Shown here one piece after another: positions 8,933 to 18,334 of a DNA stretch of 64,000 nt. The notes under the pieces are model-generated. The model saw only the letters and a list, made by a program, of their open reading frames with translations, was not told where the DNA came from and did not search any database. The DNA is taken from positions 894,247 to 958,246 of the forward strand of contig NZ_RJSG01000002.1 of NCBI RefSeq assembly GCF_003725775.1. Direction: 5' to 3'. The position numbers and the translations under genes were made by a program. This DNA is from Nocardioides marmorisolisilvae. Lineage in GTDB: Bacteria > Actinomycetota > Actinomycetes > Propionibacteriales > Nocardioidaceae. Position 1 is the stretch's first letter; each line of letters opens with the position of its first letter.

Positions 8933-9921
8933 GAGTCAGCACCGTCCTCGAGGTCGCGCAGGTGCTCCGCGGTCTGGTCGGCGGCGCGCGCCTGGGGGTC
9001 CTCCGGGCTGGTCGGACGATGGCCGGTGAGCTTGAGGAAGTAGGACTCGAGCGTCGGCCGGATCGCGTGCAGCTCGCTGACGTAGAGCCCGCTGTCGGCG
9101 AGCAGGCGCGTGATCATCTCCGGGTGCTCGTGGCCCTCGACGACCAGGAAGTCGCCCTCGCGCTGGACCTGGTAGCCGGCTCCGCTGAGCACGCTGTCGG
9201 CGCGGTCCGGCTCCGCGACGCCGACCCGGGTGCGTGCGGTGCTCTCGCCGAGCAGGTCGGCGACCTTGCCCGAGCCGACCAGCCGTCCCGCGTCGATGAT
9301 CGAGACCGAGCCGCACACCTCCTGCACCTCGGCCAGGATGTGCGAGCTCAGCAGCACGTTCACCCCGGATTCGGCCAGGCGCGGGATGGTGTCGCGCACG
9401 TCCCGGATCCCGGCGGGGTCCAGGCCGTTCGACGGCTCGTCGAGGATCAGCAGCTCGGGCTTCTTCAGCAGGGCCGCGGCCAGGCTGAGCCGGCGCCGCA
9501 CGCCGAGGGAGTAGCCGCGGTAGCGGCGCTTGGCCACCTCGCCCAGGTCGACCTGCTCGATGACCTCCCCGACCCGCGACTTGGGCAGGCCTGCGGCCCG
9601 GGCCAGCAGGTCGAGGTTCCGACGGCCGCTCAGCCCGGGGGAGAACAGGCCGCGCTCGAGCAGGGCGCCGACGCGGGTGAGCGCCGCCGGCACCTGCTCG
9701 GGGTAGCTCTGCCCGAGGACGGTGATGCTGCCCTCGTCCGGGCTGGCCAGACCGAGCAGCAACCGGATCGTGGTCGTCTTGCCGGAGCCGTTCGGGCCCA
9801 GGAAGCCGTGCACGCCGCCGCGCTCGACGGCGAGGTCCAGGGAATCGACCGCGACGACCTTGCGTCCGGCGTCCCGGTAGACCTTGCGCAGGCCGCGCGT
9901 CTCGACGACGAGGTCGCTCAT
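8929..9921 (-). CDS. ABC transporter ATP-binding protein
   Basis: The 330-residue ATPase has Walker A GPNGSGKTTT (Lys 48), a signature region YSLGVRRRLSLAAAL with the SLGVRRR variant of LSGGQ, and Walker B LLILDEPSNGLDP followed by the H-loop LLSSHILAEV. The C-terminal 110 residues form the extra domain common in CcmA/DrrA-like exporters. The open frame extends to 9975 but I use ATG 9921 (MSDLVVETRGLRKVY), where the conserved fold begins. It is translationally coupled to the permease. It probably drives efflux or membrane-protein extrusion; substrate not evident. Confidence 0.9.
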   Translation of the reverse strand: MSDLVVETRGLRKVYRDAGRKVVAVDSLDLAVERGGVHGFLGPNGSGKTTTIRLLLGLASPDEGSITVLGQSYPEQVPAALTRVGALLERGLFSPGLSGRRNLDLLARAAGLPKSRVGEVIEQVDLGEVAKRRYRGYSLGVRRRLSLAAALLKKPELLILDEPSNGLDPAGIRDVRDTIPRLAESGVNVLLSSHILAEVQEVCGSVSIIDAGRLVGSGKVADLLGESTARTRVGVAEPDRADSVLSGAGYQVQREGDFLVVEGHEHPEMITRLLADSGLYVSELHAIRPTLESYFLKLTGHRPTSPEDPQARAADQTAEHLRDLEDGADS

Positions 9922-9946
9922 TCGTCCAGCATTCCCCAAGCGGCGT

Positions 9947-10675
9947 TCAGGCAAGCGGATTGAGAACGGGGACACGCAGACCGGAGGTCGCCCTGCCCGG
10001 TTCGGGCCTGGCCTCGTAGTCCGGGGTCGGGGTGTACGGGGCCCAGGCGAGGAGCTCGTCGAGGTGGCGCTGCACCACCGGCAGCACCTCGGCGACCGTG
10101 ACGTCGCGCCCCAGCTCGGCCGACAGCGAGGTGACCCCGGCGTCGGCGATCCCGCAGGGCACGAACCGGTCGTACCAGCGTAGGTCGACGTCGCAGTTCA
10201 ACGCGAACCCGTGCATCGTGACCCCGCGGCTGACCCGGATGCCGAGGGCGGCGATCTTGCGCTCGCCCAGACCGCGCGCGGGATCGGCCTGGAGCCAGAC
10301 CCCGCTCCGGCCCGGGACGCGGGCGGTGGTGACGCCGTACTCGGTGCACACGCCGATCAGGGCTTCCTCGACGCGACGCACGTAGTCGACCACCAGGACG
10401 TGGTCGGGAAGCGTCACGATCGGGTATCCGACCAGCTGGCCAGGACCGTGGAAGGTGATCTTTCCGCCGCGGTCGACGTCGATGACGTCCGCGCCGCCGG
10501 AGTCCAGCGGACGCTCGTCGGGAGTGGTGCGCTTGCCGCAGGTGAACACCGGCGGGTGCTCGAGCAGCAGTACCCGGTCCTGGCCGCCGTCGACGACCTC
10601 GGCGTGCTCGGCGCGCTGCCGGTCCCAGGCGGCGCGGTACTCGACCTGTCCGAGCGGGCGGTGCAGCAAGGTCAT
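9947..10675 (-). CDS. lipB: Octanoyltransferase
   Basis: LipB moves octanoyl groups from acyl-carrier protein to lipoyl-domain lysines, the step before LipA. The 242-residue protein shows the family motifs [17 protein letters not shown], the catalytic lysine segment [20 protein letters not shown] and the catalytic cysteine in [12 protein letters not shown]. It begins with ATG one base after the stop of the TIGR01777 gene and lies upstream of the ABC pair and lipA on the same strand. Target proteins include the two lipoyl domains of SucB in this window. Confidence 0.97.
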   Translation of the reverse strand: MTLLHRPLGQVEYRAAWDRQRAEHAEVVDGGQDRVLLLEHPPVFTCGKRTTPDERPLDSGGADVIDVDRGGKITFHGPGQLVGYPIVTLPDHVLVVDYVRRVEEALIGVCTEYGVTTARVPGRSGVWLQADPARGLGERKIAALGIRVSRGVTMHGFALNCDVDLRWYDRFVPCGIADAGVTSLSAELGRDVTVAEVLPVVQRHLDELLAWAPYTPTPDYEARPEPGRATSGLRVPVLNPLA

Positions 10676-10676
10676 G

Positions 10677-11573
10677 TCAGGAGCCTACGCCGAGCCCGGT
10701 ACGCAGGACCGAGCCGACGTCGGGGTCGGCGAACCGGAAGCCGGCGGAGAGCAGCTTCTCCGGCACCGCGCGGATCGACCCGAGCAGCTCGGGGGCGAGC
10801 TTGCCGGCGGCCTGCTTGAGGACGATCGCCGGGACCGGGGCCAACGCCGGGCGGTGCAGCAGCCCCGCGAGCTCGGAGGTGAACTGGGCGTTGGTCGGCG
10901 TGCTGGCGCAGCACAGGTTCACCGGCCCGGCGATCTCCTCGTGCTCAGCGACGAAGGTGGCCGCTGCCACCCAGTCGCGCAGCGAGATCATCGGCATGTA
11001 CTGCTGCCCGCTGCCGATCCGGCCGCCGAGCCCGGTCTTGAACAGCAGCCGCAGCTGCTTGAGCGGGGCGCTGCGCCGGTCCATCACCGGGACGGTGTGG
11101 AGCACGGCGACCCGTGCCCCCGCGTCGACGGCCGGCTGGGTCGCTGCCTTCCACTCCAGGGTCACCTCGGTCAGGAAGCTCGAGCCGCGGCTGTCGTCGG
11201 CCTCGTTGACCGTCTCCTCGCCGTGGTCACCGTAGATCGCGATCGCGTTGCCCGCCAGGAACGCGGGCTTCGTGGCGCTCGCGGCGATCGCCTCGGCCAG
11301 CACCCGGGTGGTCGTCACCCGGCTCTTGCGCAGCTCCCGGGCCCACTTCGGCGAGTGCGGGTTCCCGGCCGTGGGGGAGCCGGCCAGGTTGACCACGACG
11401 TCCGCCTTGTCGACGACCGCGGGGTCCAGCGGACCGGCGTACGGGTCCCAGGTGACGGCTTCGGCGCCCGCGCCGGAGCGCGACAGCGTGGTCACCTCGT
11501 GTCCCGCCGTGCGCAGGCTGGCGGTCAGGTGGCTGCCGAGGAAACCGGAGGCTCCGGCGATCAGGAAGTGCAT
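10677..11573 (-). CDS. TIGR01777 family NAD(P)-binding epimerase-like protein
   Basis: The 298-residue protein has an N-terminal Rossmann motif [14 protein letters not shown] and the conserved [19 protein letters not shown] and ISLRDWVAA segments typical of the TIGR01777 (YfcH/SulA-like) family of short-chain epimerase-like proteins. The C-terminal [21 protein letters not shown] region is also typical. Its reaction is unknown. It is 1 nt upstream of lipB and is found beside lipB or sucB in related genomes (Rv2216, from memory), so a link to lipoate or acyl metabolism is possible but unproven. Confidence 0.9.
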   Translation of the reverse strand: MHFLIAGASGFLGSHLTASLRTAGHEVTTLSRSGAGAEAVTWDPYAGPLDPAVVDKADVVVNLAGSPTAGNPHSPKWARELRKSRVTTTRVLAEAIAASATKPAFLAGNAIAIYGDHGEETVNEADDSRGSSFLTEVTLEWKAATQPAVDAGARVAVLHTVPVMDRRSAPLKQLRLLFKTGLGGRIGSGQQYMPMISLRDWVAAATFVAEHEEIAGPVNLCCASTPTNAQFTSELAGLLHRPALAPVPAIVLKQAAGKLAPELLGSIRAVPEKLLSAGFRFADPDVGSVLRTGLGVGS

Positions 11574-11621
11574 TGCCCCACCCTGCCACCCGCCGGGTTA
11601 CCCGCGAGCCTTGCCGCTGGA

Positions 11622-11627
11622 TAGTCT
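11622..11627 (+). promoter_or_regulatory. -10 box for a leaderless lpd transcript
   Basis: TAGTCT lies 6 nt before the GTG start of the lpd gene and no ribosome site is seen, so transcription probably begins at or next to the start codon. Confidence 0.5.
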
Positions 11628-11633
11628 CGTCCC

Positions 11634-13031
11634 GTGACTGACTTCGACGTTGTTGTCCTCGGTGCCGGCCCCGGTGGCTACGTAGCTGCGATCCGCGCCT
11701 CCCAGCTCGGCCTGAAGACCGCGGTCATTGAGCTCAAGTACTGGGGAGGTGTCTGCCTCAACGTCGGCTGCATCCCTTCCAAGGCGTTGCTGAAGAACGC
11801 CGAGCTGGCGCACGTGCTGACGCACGAGAAGGACAAGTTCGGGATCACCGGCGACGCCTCGATGGACTTCGGCCCGACCCACGCGCGCAGCCGCCAGGTC
11901 TCGGACGGCATCGTCAAGGGCGTCCACTTCCTGATGAAGAAGAACAAGATCGAGGAGATCAACGGCTGGGGCACCTTCACCGGCCCGAAGACGATCTCGG
12001 TGGCGCAGGAGGACGGCAGCACCCGCGAGGTCACCGCGGGCACGATCATCATCGCCACCGGCGCGACCGTCCGGCTCGTCCCGGGCGTCCAGCTCTCGCA
12101 GAACGTGGTCACCTACGAGGAGCAGATCCTCGACAGCAACCTGCCGAGCTCGATGATCATCGGCGGCTCGGGCGCGATCGGCGTCGAGTTCGCCTACGTC
12201 ATGAAGAACTTCGGCGTCGACGTCACGATCGTCGAGTTCCTCGACCGGATGGTGCCGACCGAGGACGCCGAGGTCTCCAAGGAGCTGCTCAAGCACTACA
12301 AGAAGCTCGGCATCAACATCCTCACCTCGACCGCGGTCAAGGGCGTCGAGGACACCGGCTCCGGCGTGCGGGTGACCGTCGCGCCGGCCGGCGGTGGTGA
12401 CGCTCAGGTGCTCGAGGCGGACAAGTTCCTGGCCGCCTTCGGCTTCGCGCCACGGCTGACCGGCTACGGCCTCGAGAACACCGGCGTGGCGACCACCGAG
12501 CGCGGCGCGATCGCCGTCGACGAGCGCGGTCGTACGAACGTCGAGGGCGTCTACGCAATCGGTGACGTCACCGGCAAGCTGATGCTCGCGCACACCGCCG
12601 AGGCGATGGGCATCGTCGCCGCAGAGACGATCGCGGGTGCCGAGACCATCGAGATCGATTTCGACATGATCCCGCGGGCGACGTACTGCCAACCGCAGAT
12701 CGCCTCCTTCGGCTACACCGAGGACCAGGCGCGCGAGAAGGGGTACGACGTCAAGACGGCCAAGTTCCCGTTCTCGGCCAACGGCAAGGCGATGGGCCTC
12801 GGCGACGCGGTTGGCTTCGTGAAGGTCGTTGCCGACGCGAAGTACAACGAGATCCTCGGCGCGCACCTGATCGGCCCGGACGTCACCGAGCTGCTCCCGG
12901 CCCTGACCTTGGCGCAGAAGTGGGACCTCACCGCCGACGAGGTCGCCCGCAACGTGTTCGCGCACCCGACCCTCTCCGAAGCGGTCAAGGAAGCGGTCGA
13001 AGGCATCGCCGGCCACATGATCAACCTGTAA
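11634..13031 (+). CDS. lpdA: Dihydrolipoyl dehydrogenase (first copy)
   Basis: This E3 enzyme reoxidises dihydrolipoamide of 2-oxoacid dehydrogenase complexes using FAD and NAD. The 465-residue protein has the FAD-binding [10 protein letters not shown] motif (residues 10-19), the redox disulfide [10 protein letters not shown] (Cys 41 and Cys 46), the NAD-binding [11 protein letters not shown] motif and the C-terminal [11 protein letters not shown] with the active-site His-Glu. It begins with GTG and appears leaderless. A second, clearly different E3 is encoded at 16442-17833. This copy is alone on the plus strand, divergent from the TIGR01777-lipB genes. Confidence 0.95.
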   Translation: MTDFDVVVLGAGPGGYVAAIRASQLGLKTAVIELKYWGGVCLNVGCIPSKALLKNAELAHVLTHEKDKFGITGDASMDFGPTHARSRQVSDGIVKGVHFLMKKNKIEEINGWGTFTGPKTISVAQEDGSTREVTAGTIIIATGATVRLVPGVQLSQNVVTYEEQILDSNLPSSMIIGGSGAIGVEFAYVMKNFGVDVTIVEFLDRMVPTEDAEVSKELLKHYKKLGINILTSTAVKGVEDTGSGVRVTVAPAGGGDAQVLEADKFLAAFGFAPRLTGYGLENTGVATTERGAIAVDERGRTNVEGVYAIGDVTGKLMLAHTAEAMGIVAAETIAGAETIEIDFDMIPRATYCQPQIASFGYTEDQAREKGYDVKTAKFPFSANGKAMGLGDAVGFVKVVADAKYNEILGAHLIGPDVTELLPALTLAQKWDLTADEVARNVFAHPTLSEAVKEAVEGIAGHMINL

Positions 13032-13055
13032 GCCCGGAGGGCTTACAGGTTGATC
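13019..13055. terminator. 17-bp perfect inverted repeat overlapping the lpd stop
   Basis: The left arm (13019-13035) contains the last codons and stop of lpd; the right arm (13039-13055) is its exact reverse complement, separated by GGA. It lies between convergent genes and could end transcription from both sides. Confidence 0.8.
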
Positions 13056-13109
13056 TTCGATCGCAGTGCTTGTCTGGCGCTCCGCGCCTGTCGCTGACGC
13101 GACGCAGCC

Positions 13110-13793
13110 TCACCAGTTCGTGGTCCGCGCGAACGGCCAGGTCATCAACGCCCAGACGGCCGCGATGATCACGATCTCCACCACGACGTACGTCGGCCAC
13201 GACGGCAACAGGTCCAGGGCTGAGGCGCTGTTCGGCTTGCCGTTGAGGTAGCCGTAGTTGGTGTCGGCGATCTCGTTGAAGACCATCACGAAGGCGGCCC
13301 AGGCGGCCGTCACCGCGACCGTGAACCGGTACAGCCGCCAGGTCGGGGTGCTGCCGGTCGCCGCCAGATAACCGGCGGCCCAGACGGTGCAGAAGTGCAT
13401 CCCGAAGAACATGACGTAGCGCGGGTCCGGGAACTGCTCGGCCAGCGCCGGCGTGATGATCCCCTGGGTGGTGAGCGTCAGCCCCCAGAAGAAGGTCAGC
13501 GCCACCGCCCACGGCCTGCGGGTCCAGAGCGCGTACGCCGCGATGCCCCAGGCCAGGTCGCAGTACTGCAGCGGGAGCGAGGTGCCCAGGTCGAAGTCGC
13601 CGGGCAGCAGCTGGAGCACCTGCATCGGCACCGTGAAGCAGGGGATCGCGATCGCGAAGGCCCGGCGGAAGCGTTCGTTGTCGCCGTGCCGGCGGCCGAT
13701 CGCGACGAGAGCGGCGAACACCAGCAGGAACAGCCCGATCAGCACGAAGTGCTCGGGGGAGAAGGCTTGGAATCGGTTCACGACCAGAGGCAT
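13110..13793 (-). CDS. YwaF/TIGR02206 family membrane protein
   Basis: The 227-residue protein has about seven hydrophobic helices and opens with FQAFSPEHFVLIGLF, a hallmark of the TIGR02206 (YwaF-like) integral membrane family. Other typical features are the central LPLQYCDLAWGIAAYAL and the MFFGMHFCTVWAAGY and NEIADTNYGYLN segments. The family has no established function. The open frame runs upstream to 14048, but that part is the antisense of the hydrolase gene; ATG 13793 is the first start that gives the conserved N-terminus. It converges with the lpd gene. Confidence 0.85.
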   Translation of the reverse strand: MPLVVNRFQAFSPEHFVLIGLFLLVFAALVAIGRRHGDNERFRRAFAIAIPCFTVPMQVLQLLPGDFDLGTSLPLQYCDLAWGIAAYALWTRRPWAVALTFFWGLTLTTQGIITPALAEQFPDPRYVMFFGMHFCTVWAAGYLAATGSTPTWRLYRFTVAVTAAWAAFVMVFNEIADTNYGYLNGKPNSASALDLLPSWPTYVVVEIVIIAAVWALMTWPFARTTNW

Positions 13794-13840
13794 GCCTCGA
13801 GCCTGGAACGCCGTCAGCGCGGCGTCATGAGTGCAGGTAC

Positions 13841-14614
13841 TCAGATAGCGCGGTCGACCGTGGCCAGCACGACCTCGGCGACGGCTTCCGGCTCGCGGTA
13901 TTGCGGGACGTGATCGGCGGCGAGACGGACGAGGACCGAGCCGGGGATCTTCGCGGCCAGGTCGATCGAGGCCTTGAGCGAGTCCGCCGGGTCGAGGTCC
14001 GCGGCCACGATCGCCGTCGGCACGCTGATCCGGTCGACCAGGTCCCACTGCTCCGGGTTGTCCTGCTCGAAGCTCTCGCCGGGGCCGTAGTCCAGGGTGG
14101 TGGCCGCGAGGATCTGCTCGTCGAGGTAGTCGTCGCTGCCCGAGGCGAACCAGACGCGACCGAGCACGGCGGCCATCGCGGGAATGTCGTTGGCGTCCTT
14201 GGCCGTCGCCCAGGCGGCCTCGACCTCCGGGTCCTCGGCTCCGTCCTCCCAGGGGTAGCCGCCGATGCCCGGGCAGAGCAGGGTCAGGGACGCGACCCGC
14301 TGCGGGGCGGTCACGGCCAGCGCCAGGCTGGTCTCGCCGCCCATGCTGTTGCCGACCAGGTGCGCCTTCTCGATGCCGAGGGCGTCGAGGAGGCCGACGA
14401 GGTCGCCGAGCCCACTGTGGGGCTCTGTCGCCCGCGGGGAGCGCCCGTAACCGCGACGGTCGAAGCGGATCACCTGACGTCCGACGAGGAAGGACAGCAT
14501 CGGGTCCCAGATCCGCGAGTCGGTCACGCCCGGGTGCAGCAGCACCAGCGGCGTGCCCTCCCCGCCGATCTCGTCGTACCAGAGCTCGTCAGCGCCGAGT
14601 CGCACCGTGCTCAT
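13841..14614 (-). CDS. Alpha/beta hydrolase
   Basis: The 257-residue protein has the alpha/beta-hydrolase fold: oxyanion HPG motif (LVLLHPGVTDSRIWDP), RFDRRGYGRS, nucleophile elbow GNSMGG (Ser about 92), a late Asp (AADLDPADS) and the catalytic His in AADHVPQYREP. It resembles non-heme haloperoxidase-like or 3-oxoadipate enol-lactonase-like esterases, but the substrate cannot be read from the sequence. It follows sucB after 28 nt on the same strand and may be co-transcribed with it. Confidence 0.87.
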   Translation of the reverse strand: MSTVRLGADELWYDEIGGEGTPLVLLHPGVTDSRIWDPMLSFLVGRQVIRFDRRGYGRSPRATEPHSGLGDLVGLLDALGIEKAHLVGNSMGGETSLALAVTAPQRVASLTLLCPGIGGYPWEDGAEDPEVEAAWATAKDANDIPAMAAVLGRVWFASGSDDYLDEQILAATTLDYGPGESFEQDNPEQWDLVDRISVPTAIVAADLDPADSLKASIDLAAKIPGSVLVRLAADHVPQYREPEAVAEVVLATVDRAI

Positions 14615-14642
14615 GTCCGTGACCCTCTCTCCGAGGCTTCGA

Positions 14643-16427
14643 TCAGACCTCGAACTGCGCGGCCTCGAGGCGGGCCTTCACGGCCTGCAGGAACCGACCC
14701 GCATCCGCACCGTCGACCAGGCGGTGGTCGTAGGTGAGCGCGAGGTTGACCATGTAGCGGATCGCGATCGTCTCGCCCAGGTTCGGGTCGTCGATGACCA
14801 CCGGCCGCTTCACCACGGCGCCGGGGCCGAGGATCGCGACCTGGGGCTGGTTGATGATCGGGGTGTCGAACAGGGCGCCGAAGCTGCCCAGGTTCGTGAT
14901 CGTGAAGGTGCCACCGGTCAGGTCGTCCGGGGTGATCTTGTTGGTCCGGGTCCGCTCGGCCAGGTCGGCGATCTTCTTGGCCAGTCCGGCGATCGACAGG
15001 TCGCCCGCGTCCTTGACCACGGGGGTCAGCAGGCCGCGGTCGGTGTCGACGGCGAACGCGACGTTCTCGCGGTCCCAGTACGTCACCTCGCCCTTCTCCT
15101 GGTCGAGGTGGGCGTTCAGCTTCGGGTGCGACTTGAGGGCGTCGATCGCGGCCTTGGCGAAGAACGGCAGGTAGGTCAGCTTCACGCCCTCACGAGCGGC
15201 GAAGTCGGCCTTGGCGCTGTCGCGCAGGCGGGCGACGTTGGTGACGTCGACCTCCATCACCTGGGTCAGCTGCGCGGAGATGTGCAGCGACTCGGTCATC
15301 CGCTCGGCGATCACCTTGCGCAACCGGCTGATCTGCTCGGTGGTACCGCGCAGCGGGCTCGGTGTGGCCGGCGCGGCCGGAGCGGAGCTCGGAGCCGCGG
15401 CAGCCGGGGCGCTCGCCTGCTTGGCCTCGGCGGCGGCGATGACGTCCTGCTTGCGGATCCGGCCGCCGACGCCGGTGCCCTGGATCGAGCCCAGGTCGAC
15501 GCCACGCTCGGCCGCCATCTTGCGCACCAGCGGGGTGACGTAGCCACCGGAGTCACCCGACGGCGCGGCGGCCGCCGGGGTGGGCGCGGCCGGAGCGGGA
15601 GCCGGCGGGGCCGGAGGAGCGGGAGCCGGCGGGGCCGGAGGAGCCGGAGGAGCGGGCGGAGCCGGCGGAGCCGGCGGAGCCGGGGCCTCGGCGGGCGGGG
15701 CCGGCGGAGCGGGCTCGGGCTCGGCGGCGGGCGCGGGAGCAGCGGGTTCGGGGGCCGCGGCAGGAGCGGCGCCGGCGGCGCCGATCACCGCGAGCTGGGC
15801 CCCGACCTCGACGGTCTCGTCCTCGTTGACGTTGATCTCCAGCAGGGTGCCGGCGACCGGGGAGGGGATCTCGGTGTCGACCTTGTCGGTGGAGACCTCC
15901 AGCAGCGGCTCGTCCACGGCGACCGCGTCACCGACCTGCTTGAGCCAGCGGGTCACGGTGCCCTCGGTGACCGACTCGCCCAGCGCGGGCAGGGTGACCG
16001 GGGTGCCGGCGCCGCCACCGCCGGACGCCGCCGGGGCGGCCGGCTGCGCGGCGGGAGCGGGGGTCTCGACAGGCTCGACCGGCGCAGGAGCTGCCTCCTG
16101 CTCGGCGGGCGGAGCGGCCGGCGCTTCCTCCTGGACGGGCGCGGGCGCCTCCTCGGCTGCCGGAGCCGGTGCGGAGCCGCCACCCTCGCCCTGGTCGCCG
16201 ATCACGCACAGCTGGGCACCGACCTCGACGGTCTCGTCCTCCGACGCGTTGATCTCCAGGATCACGCCCGCCACCGGGGAGGGGATCTCGGTGTCGACCT
16301 TGTCGGTGGAGACCTCCAGCAGCGGCTCGTCCACGGCGACCGTGTCGCCCACCTGCTTGAGCCAGCGGGTGACCGTTCCCTCGGTGACCGATTCACCCAG
16401 GGCAGGGAGAGTGACGGGAGTCGACAT
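14643..16427 (-). CDS. sucB: 2-oxoglutarate dehydrogenase E2 (dihydrolipoamide succinyltransferase), actinobacterial two-lipoyl type
   Basis: SucB is the acyl-transferring core of 2-oxoacid dehydrogenase; in actinobacteria this form also serves pyruvate dehydrogenase. The 594-residue protein has two near-identical lipoyl domains, each with [14 protein letters not shown] (lipoyl Lys 43 and about Lys 182), linkers rich in Ala, Pro and Glu, a peripheral-subunit-binding domain ([22 protein letters not shown]) and a catalytic domain ending with DHRLVDG, whose His and Asp are catalytic. ATG 16427 follows lpd by 14 nt. An apparent longer frame to 17774 only runs antisense through lpd. The first linker has a PVEPVETP segment encoded by a copy of the dispersed repeat. 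Confidence 0.95.
   Translation of the reverse strand: MSTPVTLPALGESVTEGTVTRWLKQVGDTVAVDEPLLEVSTDKVDTEIPSPVAGVILEINASEDETVEVGAQLCVIGDQGEGGGSAPAPAAEEAPAPVQEEAPAAPPAEQEAAPAPVEPVETPAPAAQPAAPAASGGGGAGTPVTLPALGESVTEGTVTRWLKQVGDAVAVDEPLLEVSTDKVDTEIPSPVAGTLLEINVNEDETVEVGAQLAVIGAAGAAPAAAPEPAAPAPAAEPEPAPPAPPAEAPAPPAPPAPPAPPAPPAPPAPAPPAPPAPAPAAPTPAAAAPSGDSGGYVTPLVRKMAAERGVDLGSIQGTGVGGRIRKQDVIAAAEAKQASAPAAAAPSSAPAAPATPSPLRGTTEQISRLRKVIAERMTESLHISAQLTQVMEVDVTNVARLRDSAKADFAAREGVKLTYLPFFAKAAIDALKSHPKLNAHLDQEKGEVTYWDRENVAFAVDTDRGLLTPVVKDAGDLSIAGLAKKIADLAERTRTNKITPDDLTGGTFTITNLGSFGALFDTPIINQPQVAILGPGAVVKRPVVIDDPNLGETIAIRYMVNLALTYDHRLVDGADAGRFLQAVKARLEAAQFEV
15588..15735 (-). repeat. Tandem GGAGCCGGC-type repeat coding the Pro-Ala linker of sucB
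   Basis: Short 9-nt units (GGAGCCGGC, GGGGCCGGA, GGAGCGGGC and variants) repeat about 14 times. They encode the APPAPPAP linker between the second lipoyl domain and the subunit-binding domain. Unit number is probably variable between strains by slippage. Confidence 0.8.
16062..16082 (-). repeat. Dispersed repeat copy inside sucB, in frame
   Basis: Read on the minus strand: CCGGTCGAGCCTGTCGAGACC. This differs from the intergenic form only at a few positions and encodes PVEPVET in the linker between the two lipoyl domains, at about residues 116-122. Confidence 0.7.
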
Positions 16428-16441
16428 GTGCGTCCTTCGTG

Positions 16442-17833
16442 TCAGGAGTGGGCGTGGAGTGGCTTGCCGGCGAGGGCCAGGTGGGCCTCGCCGAGGGCTT
16501 CGTTCTGGGTCGGGTGGGCGTGGACCAGCGGGGCGACGTCGTCGGGGTACGCCTCCCAGTTGAAGATCAGCTGGGCCTCGCCGATGAGCTCGCCGACGCG
16601 GGCTCCGACGAGGTGGATGCCGATGACCGGGCCGTCCGCGCGACGGACGAGCTTCACGCTGCCCTGGGTCTTCAGGATCTGGCTCTTGCCGTTGCCACCG
16701 AGGTCGTAGGTGAGGGTCTCGACGGCGTCGCCGTGCAGCTCGCGCGCCTGGGCCTCGGTGAGACCCACCGACGCCAGCTCGGGGTCGCAGTAGGTGACCC
16801 GAGGGATGCCGGCCTCGTCGATCGGCTTCGGGTTCAGCCCGGCGATCTCCTCGGCGACCAGGATGCCTTGGGCGAACCCGCGGTGGGCCAGCTGGAGTCC
16901 GGGCACGATGTCGCCGACGGCGAACACGTTCGGGACGCTGGTGCGGCACGTCTCGTCGGCCAGGACGAAGCCGCGGTCCATCGCGACGCCGGCTTCGGCG
17001 TACCCGAGGTCGTCGGTGGTCGGTCCGCGCCCGACGGCGACGAGCAGCAGCTCGGCCTCGATCGGGTCGGCGCCCTCGACGTGCACCCGAACGCCTGTGT
17101 CCAGCAGCTCGACCTTCTGGAACGGAGTCCCGGTCAGGGCCTTGATCTTGCGCTTGCGGAAGGCGCGCTCGAGCTGCTTGGAGGAGTCGGCGTCCTCGGC
17201 GGCCATCAGCCGGGGGAGCGCCTCGACGATCGTGACCTCGGCACCGAAGGAGCTCCAGACGCTGGCGAACTCGCAGCCGATGACGCCGCCGCCGAGCACG
17301 ACCACGGACGCCGGCACCCGGTCCAGGGTCAGCGCGTGCTCGGAGGTGATCACCCGCTCGCCGTCGATCTCCAGGCCGGGGAGCGTGCGCGAGTAGGAGC
17401 CGCTGGCGAGCACCACGTTCGTGCCGACGTACGCGGCGCTGCCCTCGGGGCCGTCGACGGTGACGGTGTTCGGAGCGGTCAGGCGGCCGGAGCCCTCGAC
17501 GACGGTGATGCCGCGGCCCTTGATCAGCCCGGTGAGGCCCTTGAACAGTCGTTGGACGACGCCGTCCTTGTAGGCGTTCACGCCGGCCATGTCGATTCCG
17601 TCGAGGGTCGCGCGCACGCCGAACTGCTCGGCATCGCGCGCCGCGTCGGCCACCTCGGCAGCGTGCAGCAGCGCCTTGGTCGGGATGCAACCCACGTGCA
17701 GGCAGGTGCCGCCGAGGTTCCCCTTCTCGACCAGAGCGACACTCAGCCCGAGCTGTGCCGCGCGGAGCGCACACGCGTAGCCACCCGATCCTGCTCCCAG
17801 GATCACCACGTCGAAGTGGTTGGCGTCAGCCAC
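16442..17833 (-). CDS. lpd: Dihydrolipoyl dehydrogenase (second copy, sucB-linked)
   Basis: This E3 component has the FAD motif [10 protein letters not shown], the redox pair [10 protein letters not shown] (Cys 44, Cys 49), the NAD motif [13 protein letters not shown] and the C-terminal [14 protein letters not shown] with the His-Glu pair. I use GTG 17833 ([13 protein letters not shown]), because an AAAGGAG ribosome site lies 9 nt before it; the frame continues to 17947 without need. Length is then 463 residues, normal for the family. It is 14 nt upstream of sucB, so this copy is the likely partner of the SucB complex. It is divergent in sequence from the copy at 11634. Confidence 0.95.
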   Translation of the reverse strand: MADANHFDVVILGAGSGGYACALRAAQLGLSVALVEKGNLGGTCLHVGCIPTKALLHAAEVADAARDAEQFGVRATLDGIDMAGVNAYKDGVVQRLFKGLTGLIKGRGITVVEGSGRLTAPNTVTVDGPEGSAAYVGTNVVLASGSYSRTLPGLEIDGERVITSEHALTLDRVPASVVVLGGGVIGCEFASVWSSFGAEVTIVEALPRLMAAEDADSSKQLERAFRKRKIKALTGTPFQKVELLDTGVRVHVEGADPIEAELLLVAVGRGPTTDDLGYAEAGVAMDRGFVLADETCRTSVPNVFAVGDIVPGLQLAHRGFAQGILVAEEIAGLNPKPIDEAGIPRVTYCDPELASVGLTEAQARELHGDAVETLTYDLGGNGKSQILKTQGSVKLVRRADGPVIGIHLVGARVGELIGEAQLIFNWEAYPDDVAPLVHAHPTQNEALGEAHLALAGKPLHAHS

Positions 17834-17955
17834 GGTTCTTCGCTCCTTTGCGTTGACTCGGGCCATCCTTGCACTTCTGTCCTTGATGTCCACCGGCAGG
17901 CCGACACGCCGGGTCGGCACTGGATCGTTACCCGTGATGACGCACAATTGCGCGC

Positions 17956-18333
17956 ATGGGTCTGCTCGATCGTTTCCGCCGCGGCGGCGGCATGAGTCGT
18001 GGTGGTCCGACCGGTTCGACGGTCCGGGCTGCCGACTCCGCCGACGCCACCTACCTGCGGGACTGGGCGACGAGCCGTCCCGGGGTCGAGGGATTCGTCG
18101 AGCCGCGGACTACCGTCAGCGAGGTGACCCTGCTCCTGGTCGCCCGCGACGGGGAGTGGACCCGGCGCCGGGTGCCGTCGGTCCCGTGGGCCCACGACTT
18201 CTGCAACCGCCTCGGCCTGCCGTCCTACGACGCAGCCGTCGTCGGCATCCCGCAGCGGATGCGCGACTACAACCGCCGGCAGAAGGAAGCGAAGGCACCG
18301 AACCCGTTCTCCTCGCCGCCGCCGTCTGCCTGA
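17956..18333 (+). CDS. Conserved actinobacterial hypothetical protein
   Basis: The 125-residue protein begins MGLLDRFRRGGGMSRGG, with a flexible Gly/Arg N-terminus. A compact domain follows: LRDWATSRPGVEGFVEPRTTVSEVTLLLVARDGEWTRRRV, then a WAHDFCNRLGLPSYDAAVVGIPQRMRDYNRR segment. I have no family name with confidence. No membrane segment or signal peptide is visible. It is divergent from lpd and ends 1 nt before the pepA stop, convergent. The position between the sucB-lpd pair and pepA looks conserved in related actinobacteria, but the function is unknown. Confidence 0.75.
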   Translation: MGLLDRFRRGGGMSRGGPTGSTVRAADSADATYLRDWATSRPGVEGFVEPRTTVSEVTLLLVARDGEWTRRRVPSVPWAHDFCNRLGLPSYDAAVVGIPQRMRDYNRRQKEAKAPNPFSSPPPSA

Positions 18334-18334
18334 C

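Noticed and set aside
15580..15740. Repeat array that could look like CRISPR
   Set aside because: Units are 9 nt with no spacers and lie in a coding linker. No cas genes are nearby.
16428..17774. Long upstream extension of sucB on the minus strand
   Set aside because: It runs through lpd in another frame and gives only Arg/Pro/Ala-rich sequence. The conserved start [11 protein letters not shown] is at 16427.
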